Source: Wuchereria bancrofti (lineage: Eukaryota > Nematoda > Chromadorea > Rhabditida > Onchocercidae). Taken from it: a DNA stretch of 64,000 bases. The DNA lies in contig SSBO01000009.1 in assembly GCA_005281725.1 (NCBI GenBank), forward strand, positions 4,538,163 through 4,602,162. Reading direction: 5' to 3'. The notes beneath the pieces were generated by a model. That model was not told the DNA's origin, did not search any database, and was given only the letters and a program-made list of their open reading frames with translations. The position numbers and the translations under genes were made by a program. The first letter of the stretch is position 1, and each line of letters starts with the position of its first letter. Positions 38,501 through 51,119 of the stretch are shown here, piece after piece.

Positions 38501-41500
38501 ATCCTTTTTCACTAAGTACTATTTTTGCTTCTGCTGTAAAATGACTATCGACAGGTGCTGTTTATCCTACCAGTTTACAATAACATGACATTATAAGAAT
38601 AAATATAGCACATTTTAAAAATAATGTTTTTTACTCTCATTTGTATCAGTAATATGTAATTTATTATAACTGCTTAACCAACTATAAATGATGGGTAATA
38701 TTATTATGGGTCCCAAAACTTTTGGACGATGTTATTGCTCTCATTTGTTGTTAATTTTGATTGTATTCGCTAGTTTACAAACAGATCACTACGGCTTAGT
38801 TTACAAACATATTTCAGACGATAAATGAAGGATTAGTTACACCAGTGATACGACGCAAACAGTACATCAAAGATATACATACAAATAATGCAACAAACGA
38901 TTGGCGTACTGGGAGTTTGCTCCAAAAACCATCATCGACTCATAAAGACCTGGCGAAACAAGCTGAGCAGGAAGATGTAAGACATGACGGTCGCGACGGT
39001 GCAGAACATATCTTCACCAGAAAGTTAGTCGTTCCCAAAAATCTTATTAAAACGGTGTAGCTTGCATATTTCCGTAGAGTCTGTACTTGTGCTAAATTTA
39101 TTTATTATTGTCGCAAATTGTAAGATAATGCTTGGTGCTAGTACTTCGCAATATTAATTTTTTTTAATTTCTAAATAAATTTCTAAACACTCTGATGAAA
39201 CTTAAATTGTTATTAATCAAATTGTTTTATAATTTGAAGATTAACTCTAGTTTTGTGGAGATCTTCCTGTCATTCCCCATTCCAAAGGCTAAACTTTTAA
39301 AGAAATAGGTTTGTTTCACCAGATATGGAAATAATTGACCTCATCATGATTGTCTGAGGAGAAAGAAAGAGCTCTTTAATTACGTAGGTGTTTCATTATT
39401 GGCCATCTTAGTCGTCTCTGCTCCCTTTTTCGCTTTTTATTCATCAGACCGGACTATCTCTTACAATTTTGTCATCCGTAGTCATGGATCGTTGTTGATC
39501 CTCGTTTGCTTGACATACTGCTAAAGTACTACTTTGTTGGACAGACGAGGTTTGTGTCTTAATCCAGTTATGTGTGCGAATTATTATTATCATTATTTAT
39601 TATCATATATTGTTGCCTTGGCCACGAAGTGTTGAAAGATAAATGTTTCGTGGATCTGTGTATGTATTTATGTATAGTGTGTATCGTGTATGTGTGTTGT
39701 GTGTTATTTGTTGATCGCTGCTGCTGTAGGCGACATTTCTGCAACGCTGAATGGGCATTGACTGTGTTCATATTGGAATCGAATCTGTTTGTGTTTATGC
39801 GTGCGTATTTCTGCATACTTATTGAGATTTCTCGAATTAGAACCAATTTGAAGGACTTCAAATATTATTTTTTATTTCCCATATTTGGTATTTTTCTCAT
39901 TTCGCTATCATTTATGTTTCGTCGATTTTCCTGGCTGTGTTATATTTGTCACGATCTACTTAGCTATAGAAAATTCTAATTTCATAGTAACTGTTTGATA
40001 GTTATTGGATGAATGGATCAAGGAAGGATGCTATGTGCTTTGTAAAATGAAGACTTAAACTGCATTTGCAAATTCAAGAGACCTACCCTCATAGCAAACA
40101 ATGATTAATTCATCGTTGTTGAATTGTGGATTAACCAGTGAAAGAGTGAGATTGTAAGAATCAAAGGCAGTTTTAATACATTTGCATATTTCACAATTTA
40201 TTTATTATTGTTATGATAATGGTACTTCGTTGCTTTTTGCTATAATTAATTTTTTTATTTATTCTCCTCTCTTATTTTGAGCACTCATAGTATTTTATGG
40301 AAATTTGAAGTGAGGAAGGAAGTATGTTGATCCAAATGTAGATTTCATAAGTAAGAATTGTTTCTGAGAAATAGTCTTTAAACTGAGTTGCTGATTTGTG
40401 GACTGGAAATCCGAATTTTTACAGCTGAATTTTCTCACACTTTCTGGGTCATGTGAAGAATTTGCAAGGACTGTTTCAGAGTATCTTTCTGGATTTTATA
40501 AATGACCTGAATGAGAGCATATTCGTTTCATTTTTCATTTTCATGCAGAAATCATGTTGACGATGTATTTTTAGCTCTCCGATTTTTGCAGTTTCTTCTT
40601 TTTGTTGTATTTATATAAGAATTAGCAGGAAACATCTCAGTAGATTGCTCTAATCTTCCATTTCCTAGTTCACAAAAATGGCGAGTTCTTCAATTTTCAA
40701 ATTCCTTGTGGAAATATATATGTTATTTCCAAGTTACCTTCAGTTTTTTCTTGTCTTTCTCTGTCTAAATTAAAAAAGCAATGTCATAACTCGAATCTGC
40801 CTGGCTTGTGGGGTCATTAATAAATTTCACTTTTTGACCATTGTTCTGAGATATATTTGACTTTAATCTTTTCTTTTACTGCTTAATTTCGTTGACTGAA
40901 AAATCTGTAAACTCCTTTCATATCATTTCATATAATTATACGTAAAATGAAACCAGAGGGATTAGAAAGAATCTTAGAAGTAGAAAAAACAGAATTGTAG
41001 AAGTGACAAGTAGTAACATTTCTTTTTTCTTTACTTTTAGGATTCGTTCTAATCCTTCTAGTTTCATTTTGCTTCATCTCTATTTGGCTGTTTATATTTT
41101 TTCGGATTTTAGTTTTTCAGAATATTTCATATTTTATTCTGTATCGCGCCTGACTTTTCTCGGAAGAAATGACTTTTACTTATACCATCTTAGTTTTGTG
41201 TCAGGTATAAAAAATGATTATTGTTGAAGGGCATGATCACTTTCACGTACCAAAAAATATTGCAGATCTTGCCAGCTATGAAAAAAGTTTGGAATTTCGA
41301 TGCTTGAAATGTTTCTTTAGTGTAATTTTTACGTCAATAAAAACATGATATTTATTTTGAGAGTGCAAGAAAAAATATGCAGTTGTATGTTCACCTTTAT
41401 TATCATTGTACCTAACTGTAACAAATTAATAAATAATCAGACTCGTCATAAATTACTTTTATTTCTGTCATACCATCGTTCCCTAAACCAAAAAGCGAAT

Positions 41501-44500
41501 CTATTTATAAACTCAATAAATATAAAAACTACTGGTGTAGTAGTACTACCACGATTCTCTGGCATGCAGTATGTACTCTGTATTGGAGAGTCGTTCTCTC
41601 ATCTAACTCGTCATATATTTACTTCCTTGATAAAATTTTTTGTTCAGTACCACTGCCAAACTGTTTTGTTTAATTCAAAAGCGTTCGATACTTGTTATTA
41701 ACTTTTAAAAATCTTAAAGAAGTAAAAAAAATCGAAATTCATTTTTCTTGATTGAATATTATAACTAAGTTTCACTGTGTAATAAAAGTAGATGTTTCTA
41801 CTGCATGCTCATGTTGCTAGCAATATTGCTGTTAGTCACAGTAATTATAAAATCAGTCTTAATAAAAAGAGGATTCTCTCGATATTTATTACTTTCATTG
41901 CAACTGTTCAATTTTCTTCACTTTAAAATGCTTGTTTGAGTGATTTTAATTTTAGTGGAAATAGTTTCCATGATATTTTGATTCCTATGGTAATAGATCG
42001 CTTACTGATCTTATAAGTTCCTTTTTGCATAAAAATGAAAATGATACATATGTGAACCAAACAGGTGGATCGGTAAGCGGCACACAAACATTAGTACATT
42101 CGTAGTATGGAATGATGTTTGTTATTTCTGTAATAGTTTCAAAAATTGGGTATATGCTGTCCCTTTCATTCAAATTTTTTAATTAAAAGATTTCAAAAAA
42201 GATATTGCAGTTTTATTTTTATTTCGATTAATATGATTTAAATAGTTTTCTTTAGGAGATGCAATGAACTCTTAAAATGAAACTCAGAAGTTCAGTGTCT
42301 TCGTTGATCTTCCTGTCGTTTTTGAAACACAGATACATCTTATTTCTTTATACAAGCTTCGCATTGGAAGACTGCATGGATCGGAAAATCAAATATTATT
42401 TTGTTCTTAGTTAGATTTCAATGTTTTTACTAAAGTTTTCTGGGTAACTTATGTCTCGTCATTTAGCGATTAATAATTTTCTCAACAATATTTTCTAAAC
42501 AATTGCACATTACTTGTGGCAGAAATGGCGTTAATAGATAGTTGAGCGTGATTTGTTTTTAGTTTTGTATATTTGGTTTATGATCGTGGAGATCGTATAT
42601 AATTTGTATAACGAAAAGGATATTTACTATAGAGCATTATGATGAATCTAACAGCAAAAAGCAATAGATTTGTGTTATTTTTCGGCAAAATTGGAAAATC
42701 GAATAAACTGACTATTTGTACTTTTTTTGGTACCAAATTATTCAAGCATTACATTTGCAATATTGGCTTTTCTTAAATTGTAAAAAAAAGTATTGTTTGT
42801 CGTTGAAACCGTTTAGTTTATATTGAATATTGAAAACCGTTTAGTACATAGCTTTTTTTCTACTTTGTTTTTCATTTGACTCTAGTTGTTTTTCATGTAC
42901 GTCTCGCCATCCTGAGTGGATTTTTCTTTGATCCAATTACAACTTTGCTCTCTGCTTTTCTGCTTGCGGTAGGACTGATCAGAACAAAAGAGATTTAGTA
43001 GTGAGACAGCTTTTTTACTACACTAATGTTTCCCTTCTTATCAATTTGGGTATGTTGATTTGAGATGACTGTTTTCTAATTCACTGAACGGTTTTATCCT
43101 TTTCATTGTTAAATTTCAATTTCTATCTTTTCCTACTACTCTTTCTCTGTCTATTTTTCCCGTTTTCTTATCATAGGTGTTTCAACTGCTAGGTATTTTT
43201 GTGTTGTCAAGAGCAAATTTACTCATGTTACTGCAGTAATTGAGCAGAGGGTTTCTGTTTTGCCTTCTGAATGGCTGTATATTCCCAGCTTATTAGATTG
43301 CTTTCTCATTCTGATCATAAAAAGTTAAAATCAGGTTGTTCTTACCATTAATGCTCTTGACTGCTTTTGAACACAAATAGGCAGATTAGAAAAAAACGAG
43401 TGTTTACAAAGACCCCAGAATTGCAAGTGCAATTGAGTGGTGTCATTACGAGATAAAAATTCCAGTGTTTGACCGCAGAGAAGGATAGTTACTCCAGCAC
43501 GAGGCACATGATTTGAAGTTAAAGGAATTATTCTTTTTAACCCAGGAGTAGTTGTGGCAATAACGGTAGGAGGTAGTCTTGGTTTTCTGAGTTCGTTCAC
43601 ATTTCATTCGAACTCATTTGGCTTTTCAAGGCTGTCCCCTCTTTCCGAATTATTGTTGTCATCGCGCGCAGACAATATTAGTTTTGATTTTCCACTCCAA
43701 GTTCCGCTTGGTTCCTCGCATCTTTTTCAAGATGGAATTTTTGTCTACTTACGTCTTTATATAAAAATCTGATCTGGACTCCAGTTTATGAAGTCAATAG
43801 ATTATCCTATAAATTGCTGCACTAAATTTTTTTTGTTCTTTACGATTCAAAAATGCAGGATTGTTCTTATTGGAATACTTCATTTCTGCTTAAAATACAT
43901 ATCCATTATTATTACTTTGCTTTTTTTAAAAATTTAACTTTTCTTTTAAATTTCGTTTTGAAACTAATTTTTTAATGAAATTATGTGGTAATTAAGTTAA
44001 GAGTAGTCTTACCATTAGAAAAAAACTTCAGCTAACAGCTAATTGGAGTAATTATCTCTTCTGTATTCCTGTGTAAGATATCTGACAGATTTAGTAACAC
44101 TTTTCTTTAATTTGTATTCTTGGAACTTCTTCATTTCTCGATTAAGCATGTGTAATATTTCTGGGTTCAAGCATTTAGCTAATTTTATAGCTTTGAAGTA
44201 TGTTGAACCTGTTACATTTAGGAATGGATTGATAATTTATTTTCTATTTTCTGAATCTTACCTTCACTGTGATAGTGCCCATAGCTGCAAGTTTTGACTC
44301 GTAATTGTCTTTGCTTTCTGCATATCTTTTCTGGAAATACTCATTTTCGTTATCAATTTATATTTTAGTTTATCGTGAGATTTCTAATATTCTTTCATTT
44401 TTTCATTTTGAAAAATGCAGTTTCTTTGAATTATGCAAATTTATTAATGGGATTTATTTAGTGGTACTTTCGGTGTTTCGACTATTGTTTCTTAAAGCAA

Positions 44501-47500
44501 TAAATTATATTACGCTTGTTACTTCAATTATAAAATTTTTTTCATGAATTTCAGGTTTCACAGCGAGAGACACTCCAGAGAACGAGTTTTTGCACATACC
44601 AGTAGCAACACTGATTCATTATCATCGACTTCTATTCAGACTAATACATGGAGTCCATCCGTTGCTAAACGAGGTTAGTTGTGTGTGATTTGTTTTCTCT
44701 TACTATTCTTCAATATCCATTATTATTCCTATGATTTGTCAATAATAATATTCCTGTGCATACGGATTTGTGGCGTATTATCATTTCATACAAAGAAGTT
44801 AGTCACAAATCATAACAGCTGTGATGCGTGTTTTATTCTTTCTTTTCTTGAATCAAGAAATATTAATAGATAGCATGACTAAGAGTGAGTCATGCGTTTC
44901 TTCAATATTATTCACCTCTGATCCTTTTCCAGAAAGGATACAGTTAATAGGATTTTTCAGTATCGGTAAAATTTGAATCATTTCAGAAGTGCGATTAGTA
45001 ATTTCATTTGAGATATGTAAAATAACTAATGTATGTTCGGAGACAGGGAGGTGACATGAATATATATGTAGTTTGTATGTATGCATCTGTGAAACAGAAT
45101 TAAGTGATAAGCTTTTCAACGATAATAACTGATAACAAATTCGCTTTCTCTGAAATTAGTTTTGAGGATCACAGAATGTCTCAATTTTAATTGGCTAGCA
45201 AAGCGAGCAAAAAAAGTATTGAAAATGCTTCGCAGTCATGATTTACCGCTATGAGTTTTTGAATTTTGTAATATTTTTAATTAAATGTGCCAGTTATTTT
45301 CGGAAGGCTTAGTATTGGGAGTAGATTAGTACTTATTCTCTCTCTCCGTCTTAATTTTGACATTGGATTATTCATTTTTTTTACTGAATTTCACTCGGAA
45401 ACTGGAAACCTTCAAGAGTATTTTCAGGATCTTCCTTTGTTTACAATGTTTCTTCACCATCTATTGGCAACACAACTAATGAGCGTTTTACTTGTACTGG
45501 AAGTAGTTTTGCTAAAGAACAAACGGCTGTTTGGTCAGCTGTAAATAGTGAATTGAAAAATCGTCAAAAAATTGCCAAGGTTTGGCTTTATTTACATAAT
45601 ACGTAACACTTATTGTTACAGAGAAATCACTCATTCGAATTCCATATTTTTTCAGATGTATCCGAATTTTTGGCAGAATAGATCACCCGCCGTATAGGAA
45701 TCTTTTTTTATTTTCTTCTTTCTCTGATAAGATGTAATGTATTTGGTACCGTGATAAATATACCTTCTATCTTATCTGTTTGTCATTCACTCCTACCCGA
45801 TACCTGCGGTACAGTAGTAATAGTTTTGCTACCACTTACATTGTTGTTGATACCGTTTCCAGGAATATTGATAAGTGGGATAATGTAATTATTGCAATAG
45901 TTTTTTCATTAATGAAAGTAAAATATATTTTTACTTGGTAGCTTCATGTTTAGTCCATCCATTTCAATAATTATATAGTCATTTCTTTTTTCATTTCAGT
46001 TACACAGTCATTCTGCTATTATCTTCACCCATTCATTCCTCCAGTTGAATCTTTTCCATTTTAAAAAACAAATTTTTTATCTCTTTATTTTTTACTTTAG
46101 TTAGGGAAAAGTGAATTGGCTAGTTAATATTATGTCAAAAAAAAAGTAAATCATTTTTGGACTTCTCCAATAATCTTTTTTTATAGGTCCGACCAACCCC
46201 ACAAGTACCTTTATTAAAGAAAAGTTTAACTGCGGTGGCGGTTGGAAGTTCGTTACAGAATAAACTGCCTCTTCGTGGAATGACTACTGGAAATGGCAAT
46301 CAAGGTTATGGAAAATTTATTAATCATTTTAAATTTGTTGAGATTTTTTAGCGATTATGAAATTTGTTTGAAGAAAAAGAATTAAAGAACCATATTTTCA
46401 GCGTTATCAACAGTTTTTCATCCTCAGTCATCGTCATTCGAAGGTCCTGTTCATTCACGACAAAATTTCGATGGCACACCTGTTTATAGTGATAATACTT
46501 GCGGAAATTTAACATCTGAATATGCTCATTTACCCGAATCCGCTGATACATCAATAAAATCAGATTTAATTGGTTAGGCTTTAATTATTTTAAAACTTTG
46601 AGCGTTGTGGTCAAATTTTTTGATAATGCTTTAGGTACTACATAGCACTAATTCATATTACAAGTGTAACGGGAAATCATTACTAAAAGTTGTAATGTTG
46701 AGAACCCAAATTAAATATAATTTCGTGTTATAAATTAGCTGCTTTATTGTGAAAGTTTGAACTCTGAATATCGTTCTGTAACTTAATGAACAGACGAATT
46801 CCTTCATGGAAATATCAGCCTCTAGTTGGAAGAAAATTCTTGTTTAGATGTGACAATCAAGATTTATCAATTTTATAGTGAAAACGAGGACTTCAAGTCA
46901 AGATCAAAATGGGAAAGATGATGATAATGTTAGTGTCGCTGGTACAGTCTTCAACGAACCGTGGGATTCTAATGTTTGGGAGAATTTGTTAGATTTGGCT
47001 CATTATGGGGATGAGAAACCATCCACTGTTACACGGCACATCGACACGAATCAAGCTGTCTTTGGTTAATTTTTATTGTATTATAATTCTGCTTGATTAG
47101 TGAAGGTAGCGAATATTTGAGGGATTTTTTAAAGGCGAAAGCTCGAATATGAAAAAAATTCAACGATCATAGTCTTGTTTTTATGTTTTTCGAAACAATA
47201 ATATAAGGATAGTGCATGCTTGATATAACTACCCTGCCGCATCATTCATTATTCGTTCTTAATTTAAAGCTCTAGGTTATTATAACATAGATGAATTGGC
47301 CAGTAATATTTTTTATCTTGTTTACTTCGAATTTGTCGTATCTTATTATGACATTAATAATTTCGCTTTTGCTTAGGCGGAGCGATTGCTGAAGAAGTCG
47401 ATGATGAGGTGATTTGTTCTCTGGAAATGAGTTATGATGGTGAAGAGGGAAGAAGTTTTCAAAAATTACAGTCTGTCACTAACGTTGATGATAGTCGAAG

Positions 47501-50500
47501 TACGACTTATTTATCTCATCCGTTTGTTTTGGAAATACTGTTGATTCATTCTAAGTTAAAGAGAATTTCTTGGATTAAAACAAAAATCTCTGATTGATAT
47601 TTCCGAATTTACGAACATTGGTTTGTTTTGGTATTTAGATAGAATCATTTAAATTGTTTTTGATCTTTGTTTACATTTGCAAATTTTCTGTGATAATTCA
47701 AGATAACGCCGACTATGGTGTAGTGATTCGGAGGTTTGATAATCATCACCTAAACAATAACGCAGAGTCAGATGGCCGACGTAATGGTATTATAAACATT
47801 AATGCTTATTTGAAAAGTGATGATAGTTTGGACAAGCAGCAACAACTGGAAACAATCTGGTTGGTTACTTCTTTTTAGGTAGAATTTCTGGCTTCACAAT
47901 TTTTTGTAACTTATTTCATATTTACTCGATTCCATTTAATTTAGTGGGATTATTCATTCAGATTCTCGCATTTGTTTCTTTGATTTCAGTAAATCAGTCA
48001 TAAGTGGTAGCGGAGATCCGGAAGCATCAAATTCATTTATGAACATAAGTAATGCTGGAGAAATGTCAGACGGAACAGCCACCATGGATAGTCATAAGTC
48101 AACAAACACACATTCAGTACGTTTTTCATGCTATTTTTGGCCAGTCATTAAATTAATTCAACACTTTTATATCTGAACTATAATTTTCTGTTTTTTTTTT
48201 ATTCTCGTACATGAAATGTTTTTTCTATGCTTTTTTATGTTCTTATGCTTATGCTGTTTCTATGTTTAGCTGCCGCGTATCCTCCCACGATATTCAAAGC
48301 TTGATGATTCGTGGCTTGAATCTCTGGATGACATACCAACAAGCATTCGCGCACTATCGCCCATTATTTCACCTCCAAGGTTGAAAAATAGTTTGAGTAC
48401 AGACCCGAGTACAAAGATTCAGGAATATGTTGAAAGGTTTTTTCTTTCAATTCGTTTGTTGTTTGTTAAATTATCAGAAATTATATCCTTATTTTGACTC
48501 AGATAACTAAGGTAGTCGTTACAGGCTATCACAGGAGGAAAACACAGTGTTCGGCGCTACGTTGCGACGTTTCATTGAATGTACATTTGAAGCAGAAGAA
48601 TGCGATCCACAAGTATTTTTTCACTCTTTCCTGAGTTCAGTAATGACTAAATAATTTCTGAATTTAGGTCAGTTTTAGGTAAATAAATGATAGTGACAAA
48701 AGGAAAATATGTCTACATTTTAATTAGTATTATTCAGAAGTGCACTTTAAAAATTACAGCAGAAATTTCAGGTCATTTAGGAAATCCAAATGGATTCTTA
48801 TCTTACAAAATATGAAAGACAGCTGTTTTGAAACACCATTTTAGGTGGTAATTCGAAATGTCCGGCAGTTTTTAAATGGTTTAAAGAATTATCTGGTAAA
48901 GCACGGAGAAGGCGAACTTCACGATTTAATCGAAAAAGAACGCGCTCGGCTGAATGCTAACGAGTTTTTGAATATTGATGCAATTTTAGAAGCTATTTTG
49001 CACAAAATTGTCCTTTGCAAGTTTTTCTTTAACGTAATATATTTTTAGTTTACCAATGTAATCTTATTACCATATGGTTTCTGATTTACACAGGATCTGA
49101 AAAAAAATTTCTACTAAAATGAAATTCTGAAAAAGCAAGATTCTGAAAAAGCTTTTTATGTTTTTGAAAAAAGTTGGTTAAAACAATGAAATTTAGGCCC
49201 AGTAAAACCGCATCTTTATCATTTGATGATACGCGAATATTCAAAAAATGGTTGGCTTCAAGCACTTTCTGAAAATCTTACCTATGTCCGAACTTTGTCG
49301 CCAGAACAGTTAGGCTTTGGAGTCCGCTGTAAAGTACGTTTCTTCTGTATCATGTTGAATTAATATTGTTAGAGTAGATTCTGCTAGAAAGGAATCTGAA
49401 TTTTGGGGTTATTCAAATAAACTCGTTTTTAACCATGTGAAATCTTGACTGTAATAATTTTAGTTCATACCACCCACAACGCAGAAAATGGAAACAATTA
49501 AGATTTGCTTGCGAAAAATGCAACATCATTATTCACCGTTGAAGAAACTAGAAAACTTACTGCGAGTGATATTTTTGGCAATTGGTAGGCAACAGTCGTG
49601 CGACAATCCGAGCGGCGGTGATATGGAAAATTACGACCCGATTAGTATTGAAAGCAGCAAGATTAAAGTTTTACCTCCTGCTGATGGTTAGTACTAATAA
49701 AAATGATTGATTGTATTTATAAGTTAGCATTCTGTTTCAATAATGATTACAGGAGTAGGTATGCAATGAGGTACAAGTGTTTAACATCATTACAGAAGCC
49801 TTTCCGTTTTCATTAGATGGCTCATTAACTGATCATTATTTGTGGAATCTTGATAGCTTACTTTTGAAATGATGTTGGCTTCAATTGGATGAAATTCGAA
49901 AGTTTGATTAAGAATCATTTGAACTGTAAAAAGAAATAAATTTAGAATTGGTGCGGTGGTTAGTGTATCTGTTAGCACGTACATCCACGGTCGGTTGTGA
50001 AGTTGAAGCATGGTATATGTGGGAGCTGCTCCCAAAACAATTGCTGACTACTGGTGATTCCAGTTACTACCTCATTACTCTTTTTTCCGCCATTGATGTA
50101 TTGAAAAATACCGAAAGCATTCGAAAGTTAGGTCAGGTGGATGATTCTTCAATAACGGTACCTTAATTCTTTTTTTCTACTTCGATTTAGATTTTTTAAA
50201 AGGCTTTGCGTCTTGCGGATTATTGGCTCTCCAAAATGTTTGAATAGTATAGAAATTACGTGATACAATTTCGGACCGTCTCCATTGCCTCTTAATACAT
50301 TACTTCCTGTCATTAAACTCCACGTAAAAGTATTAACAAACAATGAAAGACGCCCTAAGTCTCTACTCCATTCTTGATTGGCAGTTTTATCTTTGATTAA
50401 TTTATTGTATAATCATCTCGTATTTAAGTAGTGACTCAGTAAGATACGTTAGTGCTATTTCTTCGTCACTGCAAAGCGAGTAATGCTGCATAAAAGATTT

Positions 50501-51119
50501 ATGACATCTAATTTGCTGCCTTTAATGATTTCTTTTTTGTTTAGGAAGATGGATCATACTGTTCTTCACTAGGCAGTGTTAGTCCAGTGCTTTCATCATC
50601 ATCAGATGCTTTTGTAAAGGTAGCCGTGCCGGATGAACTGGATGGTTCTATCAGATACCACACATTTCCTGGTGTACCGCAAATGACAGCTGGAAAGCTA
50701 TGCCGCGTTATTGCACATCAGTTTGGCATAACAAATCCTGAAGATCATGGATTGTATGTTCTTTTTATTTCTTTTGATTATTTCCTACTGGAGTAATTGT
50801 ATTTAGAAATAAGGTAGTATATTGCTTTTGCTCGATTGAAGATAGATTTCAAAAAGTGTATTTCCTATGGAACTTATTTGAGATGTCTTGAATTATGGTG
50901 TTTTTGATTGTAAGTTCAGCGATCAGTACTTTTCTGGTTGAAATGTTTTATTTCAGATATCTTCTAGTTGATGGTTACGAAACATGTCTTCTGGCAAATG
51001 AATGCCCTGACTTAATTCGCCATCAGTTGAAGCAGGCACATAAGGCGCATTTGTTTGCTTATAAACGGCATGAAGCGAAAATAGCTTGGCCTAAATTTGC
51101 AGTGTCTTCTCTTTCTTGA
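26588..51119 (+). CDS. rin-1: RIN-family Ras and Rab interactor (Rab5 guanine-nucleotide exchange factor)
   Basis: This is a 28-exon, about 1563-aa protein. Exons: 26588-26749, 27328-27447, 27725-27883, 28208-28398, 29088-29179, 35205-35417, 35673-35943, 36102-36328, 36714-36930, 37955-38098, 38313-38478, 38818-39023, 44555-44673, 45428-45579, 46187-46304, 46402-46572, 46879-47064, 47377-about 47499, 47703-47859, 47990-48116, 48270-48436, 48525-48612, 48845-49016, 49197-49333, 49464-49686, 49946-50157, 50545-50753, 50957-51119. Domains: SH2 (about 120-235; IWYLQHIGRSAATHLL, AFIVRSS with the phosphotyrosine Arg), a long Ser/Asn-rich linker, RIN homology (about 1110-1240; RQFLNGLKNYLVKHGEGEL), VPS9 (about 1245-1430; catalytic Asp in ADELVRWLVYLLAR and Tyr in SSYYLITLFSAI), and Ras-association (about 1459-1555; HGLYLLVDGYET). 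Known family role: Ras-GTP binding and Rab5 activation on early endosomes. The exon end near 47499 is the least certain. The total length is divisible by three and all phases agree. Confidence 0.92.
29502..29769 (-). other. Antisense coding-like terminal exon nested in the rin intron
   Basis: On the minus strand a TTTTTAAACAG acceptor (ending at 29770) is followed by an open frame of about 88 codons to a TAA at 29504-29502. It contains RKGQRLPTRKCSTALPVYFT, HNPLDSNLKTAKREPPVHKV and a C-terminus KNSPPNHKSLN. The composition is polar and rich in Pro, Lys and Asn, quite unlike the hydrophobic junk encoded by T-rich introns here. The exon would start in phase 2. The upstream partner exon was not identified. 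No family was recognised. Confidence 0.4.
30713..30931 (-). other. Antisense 72-codon ORF in the rin intron
   Basis: The frame starts with ATG (MNKSEFPLQTADFLNNLIIA) and continues RWLEDEILLQRNSISLPLID to a stop at 30713. It could be an earlier exon of the antisense gene suggested at 29.5 kb, but no phase-consistent join was established. Confidence 0.22.
32698..33030 (-). other. Antisense 110-codon ORF in the rin intron
   Basis: The second half reads TEIYAIFKKELSNTIDFHQR then IQVGCSAWVNSIFQNYFHHN and ends HIILHSEGI. The first part is Phe/Ile-rich and probably intronic if this is a real exon. It could be another piece of a nested antisense gene. Confidence 0.22.
32815..33110. repeat. 20-bp inverted repeat, 256-bp spacer
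   Basis: CCAAGCAGAACAGCCGACTT at 32815-32834 recurs inverted at 33091-33110 with one mismatch. The spacer overlaps the antisense ORF above. It may be the ends of a small inverted-repeat element or coincidence of a modest repeat. Confidence 0.7.
39024..44554 (+). other. 5.5-kb rin intron 12
   Basis: GTTAGT donor, ATTTCAG acceptor, phase 2. It contains a 135-codon hydrophobic ORF (39572-39979) judged to be a composition artefact. It also holds a minus-strand ORF at 42173-41985 (EITNIIPYYECTNVCVPLTD) and the two-strand open segment at 43.3-43.8 kb. Confidence 0.75.
43331..43772 (-). other. Coding-like segment open on both strands inside the rin intron
   Basis: On the minus strand one frame reads GTWSGKSKLILSARDDNNNS and EFE, a single TGA, then NELRKPRLPPTVIATTTPGL and HVPRAGVTILLCGQTLEFLS down to 43331. 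On the plus strand a frame after a TTAACCCAG acceptor at 43546 is also open to 43772 (GSLGFLSSFTFHSNSFGFSR). The minus reading is more protein-like. G+C is higher than in the surrounding intron. It could be an exon relic of a nested gene or an inserted fragment. Confidence 0.28.
49017..49196 (+). other. GC-AG intron within the VPS9-coding part of rin
   Basis: The frame is kept only if the intron starts with GCAAGT after ...GTC CTT T and ends ATTTAG, restoring the TGC codon and joining KIVLC to PVKPHLYHLMIREY. The GT donor two bases further on (AA|GTTTTT) puts the next exon out of frame. GCAAGT is the usual form of the minor GC-donor class. Confidence 0.75.

Noticed and set aside
39572..39979. 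135-codon plus-strand ORF in the rin intron
   Set aside because: Hydrophobic Cys/Phe/Leu/Tyr-rich product from T-rich, TGTGTATGT-like sequence. It has no domain and no splice-compatible place in rin.
44853..45119. 88-codon minus-strand ORF in a rin intron
   Set aside because: No acceptor or partner exon found, composition only average. Weaker than the other antisense candidates.
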